Positions 58,649 to 64,000 of a stretch of 64,000 nt of DNA are shown piece by piece. The position numbers were made by a program, and so were the translations under genes. The stretch lies in contig NC_089863.1 in assembly GCF_036373705.1 (NCBI RefSeq), positions 8,954,357 through 9,018,356 of the forward strand, read 5' to 3'. Source of the stretch: Amia ocellicauda (lineage: Eukaryota; Chordata; Actinopteri; Amiiformes; Amiidae). The notes under the pieces were generated by a model. It saw only the letters and a list, made by a program, of their open reading frames with translations. It did not search any database and was not told where the DNA came from. Numbering within the stretch: position 1 is the first letter of the stretch; each line of letters opens with the position of its first letter.

Positions 58649-60477
58649 TCAATCTGGGATAAACAGTCCCACTCCGGGCCGGCCGGGGCAGAGCCAGCCT
58701 GGGGTCTGGCGGAACCAGCCCTGGTACAGCGCCCGCCAGGCCAGGCAGCCCAGCGCACCGCCCAGCAGCTGGGAGGGGAAGGAGGGCCGGTAGGCCAGCA
58801 GGCACAGCAGCAGGAACAGCCACAGCAGCAGGAGGGTGACGCAGAGCAGGAACAGCAGCCGCAGGGGGCCGCACACGCCCACCGAGCCCAGCGCCGACCA
58901 CACCCGGGCCACGGGTGACCCGACCGCCGCCCCGTCCCTCTCCGGCCCCGCCCGCCCCCCCGCCAGGGCCAGGTAGGGGGCGAACACGGCCATCTCTTCG
59001 GCCAGCAGGAGGCAGCACAGCACCAACAGGAAGGTCTCGTCCGACACCTCGTACCCGCGCCACTGCAGCCCAGCACCCACGCAGCCCGCCTTGCCCTGGC
59101 CCTCCCGCAGCAGCAGCAGCGTGGGGGGCTCCGGCTGGGGGGCCGCCGAGGAGGAGCGGAAGTCCGAGCCCAGCCCCAGCCCCGCCAGAGAGGAGGCGGC
59201 GGGGTCAGAGGAGGAGGGCGGCGCCAGCGGCTGGTAGCAGCTGCCCGTGGCGTTTTCCAGCACCGCCAGGCCCCGGCGCACCCCCCACCACAGCGCCGCG
59301 GCCACGGCCAGCCGGGACAGGTGGCGCAGGGACAGGGACGGGCGGCCCCGGCAGCTGTAGGACAGGAGTAGCACGAAGGAGCCACACAGGACACAGGTCC
59401 AGCCGCAGCCCGAGCTCAGAAACGCACTGAGAGAGAGGGGGGGGAGGGAGAGAGAAGGATGGAGAGGGAGAGATGGAGATGGAGATGGAGGGGGAGATGG
59501 GGGTAGAGAGATGGAGAGGGAGAGGGAGATGGAGAAGGAAGGAAGGAGGGAGGGAGGGAGTAAGGTGGAGAAGAAGGAGGGAAAGAAGGAATGGAGGTAT
59601 AAGGAGGTAGGAGAGAGAGAGGGAGGGAGGGGGAGCAGAAAGGAGGGAGAAGAAGAAGGTGGGATAGATTGAGCAGGAGAAGGAGGGAGAGCGAGGGGGA
59701 GAAGAAGGATGGAGAGGGAGGCAGTAGAGAGGGAAAGGGGGAGAAGGAAGTAGGGAGAGAGGGAGGGAGGGGAGAGATGGAGTGGGAGAAGGAAAGGGAG
59801 GAGGAGGGGTCAAGAAAGAGGGAGGGGAGAAGAAGGAGGGATAGAGGGAAGGAGGAATGGAGGTATAAGGAGGGAGGCAGTAGAGAGAGGTGGAGAAGGA
59901 AAGAGGGAGGGGAAAGATGGAGGGGGAGAAGGAAGTAGGGAGAGAGGGAGGGAGGGAGGGAGGGAGGGAGGGGAGAGATGGAGTGGGAGAAGGAAAGGGA
60001 GGAGGAGGGGTGAAGAAAGAGGGAGGGGAGAAGAAGGAGGGATAGAGGGAAGGAGGAATGGAGGTATAAGGAGGGAGGCAGTAGAGAGAGGTGGAGAAGG
60101 AAAGAGGGAGGGGAAAGATGGAGGGGGAGAATGAAAGAGGGAGGGAGGGAGGAGAAAGAGGGAGGGAGGGGGAGATAGAGGGAGGGGGGTTGAGGGAAGG
60201 AGAGAGGGGTAGAGGGATGGAGAGAGGGAGACAGTCAGGCAGTGTGTCAGTCAGTCAGAGAGTCAGGGTGTCCGTGTGTCCGGGTGTCGGTGACTCACCG
60301 GTACAGGTAATGCCTCTTGTTGGCGAACACGCTGTGCTGAGACGCCCACAGGCTCAGCGCCGGGCCCAGCAGAACCAGCGCCGACAGCATCAGGTGGAAG
60401 TGCCGGCGGAAGGACGCATGGCCAAGGAGGTAGGCGGCTCCGTCCGTCACCAGCGCCAGAACCGTGTACAGAATCAT
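58649..60477 (-). CDS. FITM1-type fat storage-inducing transmembrane protein lacking the conserved histidines
   Basis: Two exons, 60477-60299 and 59426-58649, join in frame to 318 residues (human FITM1 has 292). FIT proteins are multi-pass ER membrane proteins; FIT2 and yeast homologues act as acyl-CoA diphosphatases in lipid-droplet and ER lipid homeostasis. Family marks are GCGWTCVLCGSFVLLL (66-81), RHLSRLAVAAALW (94-106), ATGSCYQPL (119-127), WRGYEVSDETFLLVLCCLLLAEEMAVF (182-208) and AWRALYQGW near the end. The position of the first family histidine (SSHTFLL in human FITM1) is E190, and the second (near YTHK) is S278. The exon 2 segment at 128-170 is Ser/Pro/Leu-rich. ATG at 60477 is the first in-frame methionine. 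It could be a fish-specific FITM1-like paralogue rather than FITM1 itself, so no symbol is given. Confidence 0.88.
59430..60235. repeat. GA-rich minisatellite filling the fitm1-like intron
   Basis: The GGGAGA/AAGGAAGGAGGG-type repeat has a larger period: a block containing GGAATGGAGGTATAAGGAGG near 59851 recurs near 60056, about 205 bp away, and in part near 59590. It lies directly ahead of the exon 2 acceptor in transcript orientation. Confidence 0.9.
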
Positions 60478-60509
60478 CCGGACTGGACTGGAGTGCAGCA
60501 CTTCACCAG

Positions 60510-60870
60510 TCTATTACACTGCGCCGGCCCGGCCCGGCTCTGTGCTGCCCAGTAGCGATCCAGCGAGAACAAGCCCAGTGTGAGCGGTTTGGCGGGGATC
60601 CAGTGAAGATCGAGGGAGAATTCTCTCTCTCTCTCTCTGTCTCACGTTCTGTCTATACCATGCAGACTCTCAAGCGTCCTGTGAGAGCAGAGGGCTCTCT
60701 GTGTCTCTGCCTCTCTCCGTCAATCCCTCTCTCTGTTTACCACCTTGCCCTTGACCACCCCTCCCTCTCTCCCTCTTTTTTCCCCCTTTTTCTCTACTTC
60801 TCTTTCTCTCTCTCCCTCCTTGTACCAAATAATGCACAGAAGTTTCTAATGACGTTTAGGAAAGGACACG

Positions 60871-60907
<37 letters not shown>

Positions 60908-61860
60908 CGACACTGAGGAAGTTATTAAAAGTAATATGTAACCCTCCCTCTCTCTCTCGCTCTATCTCTCTCTCAGGGGGAGTTACAGAAAAAGACACAT
61001 GCTCAGGCCCCTGCCCCCTCTGCCCGTCCCTCCGCTCCTCTGTTAAAAGTTCAGAGGTCAGAGGTGGGTGGGGGGGTGGACACTGAACCACACAGAAATC
61101 ACAACACACACACTGTGCTCTGATACTTTACTGTATTATACTGCACTACACGTACTGTAAAGCACTGTGCTGTGCCGACACAGTGAGTATAGTGCACAGT
61201 ACACACTTTACTGTAGTATACCACACTATACCAGACTTGCTGTTGTATGGTAATATTATACTGTAGTGTAATATACTGGAGTCTACTGTAGTACACAACA
61301 CTGGGCCCAGTGAGAGTACTGTAGTATACTGTGCTGTATGTAGTATTTTAGTATATTGCACTATATTGAATTTAGTGGTGTACAATACTGTACTGTAATA
61401 TATTGTAATATACTGCACTGTAGTGCAATATACTGTATTGTACTATAATATACTGTATTGTAGTGTAATATACTGTACTATTTTGTATTATATTTCACAG
61501 TACTGTCCACCTGTAGCTGTAACTGTAGCTTTAAACATTGACCCCCTCCTCTCGCTCTCCCTAATCCCCAGATCGACTGTACCTCCTTCCCTCTCTCTCT
61601 CTCCATTCTTAGGCACACAGCTGTCTGTCCTGGCCTCTGTCTCTGTCAATCACCCCCTCTCTCCCTCTGTTCTAGCTCACAGCACTGTCCGTCATCTCAA
61701 TCCTCACATTCCCGTCGTTCCTCCACACACTCCCCCTCCCTCTCTCTCTATCCCCCTTCTCTCCACTGTCACAATGCATACTGAATTGGAGCTGCAGTTC
61801 CCATTTCTGCCTGTGCCATACGAGGGGCGCTGTTTCTCCCACACCATATTGGCAGTGTAT
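60510..61860. other. Intergenic DNA between dcaf11 and the fitm1-like gene
   Basis: No gene. It contains CT microsatellites (60625-60640, 60870-60905), CT-rich pyrimidine stretches and a TACTGTA/TAGTATACTG degenerate repeat at 61120-61500. Positions 60480-60600, directly upstream of the fitm1-like start, are GC-rich and may hold its promoter. Confidence 0.45.
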
Positions 61861-61871
61861 GAATGATATTG

Positions 61872-61877
61872 TTTATT
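61872..61877 (-). terminator. dcaf11: Polyadenylation signal of dcaf11
   Basis: AATAAA on the minus strand lies about 340 bp after the stop codon. Confidence 0.55.
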
Positions 61878-62216
61878 GACAAAGCCCACAAGGAATTTCT
61901 TGTCAATTTTATTATTATTGTACAACTGAACACACTGACCCCCGATACACACACTCACATACACACATTCACACTGACACGCGCACACACATTCACACAC
62001 TTACGCAACCTCTTATACCCACCCACCCCCAGATACACGCTCCAACACTGCCCCTCCCCACTCTGAATATTAATTTGAAGAATTTACACCTTTACAAAAT
62101 AATAAGAACAATAATAATAATGATGTTGAAGATGATGACGGTGATCATTTTGATGGGCAGAAAAGCGGAGAAGAGGAGGAGAAAGCTGCCTCCAGGACTC
62201 TCTCTCGCTCTTTCCT

Positions 62217-64000
62217 TCACTCCACCGTCCCCTCCTCCCCACACTCCTCCTCTTCAGGTTTCACCCCTCTCTCTCTCTCCCGCTCCCTCTCACTCTCTCG
62301 CTCCTCGTCGAAAAGGTGACTCTGTCGGTGCTCCCAGAGTCTCACCCCTCCATCCCACTGAGGGAGAGAGAGAGAGAGGGAGGAGAGAGAGAGAGAGTAT
62401 TAACAATTACAAAAAACAGTACAGACACACACTACAGTACAGTAGACACACAGTACAGTATGCTACAACACAAACAGTGCAGACAGACACACAGGCACAG
62501 ACAGACGGAAGAACAGACACCCAGACAGACGGACAGGCAGACAAACAGACAGACAGGCAGGCAGGCAGGCAGACAGACTCACAGAGCTGCTGACAATGCT
62601 GTCCTCGTATGGGTGCCAGCTGACGTCCCTCACACAAGCGTCGTGGTCCGACAGCCGAGACACCACACAGCCCGTCAGCACATCATAGACTGGGAGAGAC
62701 AGAGAGAGGGGTTAATATACACAGACACTCTCTCACTCACACACACAGAGAAACTCCTCTCTCGCTCTCTCTCGCTCTCTCTCTCATGGACTCACTGACG
62801 ACCCGGCCCGTGGAGCAGCCGGTGTAGATGTATCTCTGGCCGGTGCTGAACTCCGGGGAGAAGCGGCATCGGATCAGAGTGTGCAGGACCCCGTGGCCCC
62901 GGTACGTCATCACGGACGTGTCCCCCGCCAGCTTGTGCCTCTTCAGAGCTGAGGGGGGGGGTGGGGGGAGAGAGAGACGGCATGTGAGGAGTGTCTCTTG
63001 AGGTGCGGATCGGGGTCCGTCTCAGCGCCGGGCCCCCCGGCCCCGCTCACCTCTCTGGGGGACCTGCTGCCAGCGGTAGTCCCAGTTCTGCTGCGTGACG
63101 GCGAGCCGTGAGGCTGCCAGCCCCTCCTTGGGCGAGAAGCGCCGCACGTCCCAAAGCTTGATGGACTGGTCCTTCGAGTTACTGATCAGGTACCGGCCAT
63201 CTCCCTGACAAAGGGGACACAGGTTCAGTGTGTCAGTCAGTCAGTGTGTCAGTCAGTCTCTCAGTCAGTCAGTGTGTCAGTCAGTCCGTCAGTCAGTGTG
63301 TCAGTCAGTAAGTCAATCATTCAGTCAATCAGTCAGTGTGTCAGTACCTTGCTGTGGATGAAGGTCAGCCCATCCCTGTGTCCGGCCAGCTGTCCCACAG
63401 GCTGAGGCCTGTCCTCCCTCAGCGTGCGTCTGTCCCAGACTTTACAGAGCGCGTCGTCGCTGCCTGACAGCACGATCTGACACGAGCTGTCGGCAAACTG
63501 CACTGCGTTCACATCGTCCTCGTGAGCGTCAATCTGAGAGAGAAAAAGAAGGGGTGCGGGGTAAATACACACCCTGACTGACAATGAAAGAGAAAATAAT
63601 AATAACAATGTCGATCATAATAATAAATACCTTCAGTGTTCGTTTGTTCTGTTCGCGGTCGAATACGTAGAGACAGCCGTCATTCGCCCTGAGAGAGGGA
63701 GTTGTTTTTAAAACCACATGTAGATACACACACACTCTCACACACAGACACACACACTCACACAGATACACACTATCACACTTACACACACCCACACACT
63801 CACTTACTCACCCCCCTAGAATCTCTCGTCCATCTGACGACACTGTCAGAGAGAACACACAGAACCGCCTCTCATCTGGACTGAGAGAGAGAGAGAGCGA
63901 GAGAGGGAGAGAGGTGTTAATCTACACTGCTGTTACTATCAGCGTTACTAACGATCGATCAGTGTCGCCAGATACTCACTTGAGGTCGAGGGCAGTGTGT
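62217..64000 (-). CDS. dcaf11: DDB1- and CUL4-associated factor 11 (WDR23), 3' part
   Basis: Partial: the gene runs off the right edge. Exons seen are 64000-63980 (cut), 63880-63812, 63688-63631, 63533-63348, 63204-63051, 62948-62796, 62689-62583 and 62357-62217, giving about 295 C-terminal residues in frame. DCAF11 is a WD40 substrate receptor of the CUL4-DDB1 ubiquitin ligase and controls NRF2-type factors and histone-mRNA binding protein turnover. Seen in order: PDERRFCVFS, GANDGCLYVFDREQNKRTLK, AHEDDVNAVQFAD, KVWDRR and LWDVRR (WDxR boxes used for DDB1 contact), WDYRWQQVP, MTYRGHGVLHTLIRCRFSP, YTGCSTGRVV, SDHDACVRDVSWHPYED and WDGGVRLWEH. The tail after the last WD repeat is a Glu-Arg run encoded by a GA microsatellite, unlike the mammalian tail. 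Confidence 0.95.
62460..62580. repeat. CAGACAGACAGGCAGG repeat in the last dcaf11 intron
   Basis: Tetranucleotide CAGA/GGCA repeats run up to the exon 62583-62689 donor. Confidence 0.9.

Noticed and set aside
60499-60501. Upstream start for the fitm1-like protein (eight more codons)
   Set aside because: The codon is GTG, not ATG; the first in-frame ATG is at 60477.

Overview
The window is nuclear DNA from a vertebrate, most likely a ray-finned fish. It holds seven intron-rich genes whose spliced proteins match vertebrate families over nearly their full length. The introns are crowded with microsatellites, minisatellites and fish-type DNA transposons. The species cannot be named from the sequence. 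The gene set (SLC22A17, TM9SF1, PCK2, PSME1, FITM1, DCAF11) corresponds to the human 14q11.2 cluster; FEN1, which is on human chromosome 11, is embedded in it here.

Layout. 1-2230: unassigned GC-mixed DNA with one possible splice donor. 2237-10215: a satellite-like tandem array of about 8 kb. 12065-19378 (-): slc22a17, with a TATA box, a noncoding first exon and nine coding exons; one intron holds a LINE remnant split by a 1.57-kb DNA transposon. 20599-31500 (-): tm9sf1, eight coding exons, first intron filled by a 6.2-kb minisatellite. 32450-33680: promoters, with YY1 and GC/CACCC motifs for tm9sf1 and an E2F palindrome for fen1. 33683-36825 (+): fen1, eleven exons, with two small hAT-like elements in one intron. 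37598-44749 (-): pck2, ten coding exons, tail-to-tail with fen1. 45748-46852: a decayed Tc1/mariner element. 48831-57285 (+): psme1, eleven exons, three introns each filled by a different minisatellite, and an interferon-response element upstream. 58649-60477 (-): a two-exon FITM1-type gene. 62217-64000 (-): the 3' part of dcaf11, cut by the window end.

I spliced each gene by hand using GT/AG sites, reading-frame continuity and family similarity. Predicted lengths are 626 (slc22a17), 605 (tm9sf1), 380 (fen1), 638 (pck2), 251 (psme1), 318 (fitm1-like) and at least 295 (dcaf11) residues. The genes are not a functional operon. They cover membrane transport, endomembrane trafficking, DNA flap processing, mitochondrial PEP synthesis, proteasome activation, ER lipid handling and ubiquitin-ligase substrate choice.

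The most noteworthy points are: (1) the FITM1-type protein lacks both histidines thought to be catalytic in the FIT family; (2) GA/CT microsatellites serve as polypyrimidine tracts at many acceptors and have entered coding sequence in three genes; (3) nested and multi-scale repeat structures; (4) a promoter-like CCAAT/CCAAT/GC/YY1 cluster lies antisense inside the pck2 3' UTR; (5) regulatory motifs match known biology, with an ISRE at psme1 and an E2F palindrome at fen1.
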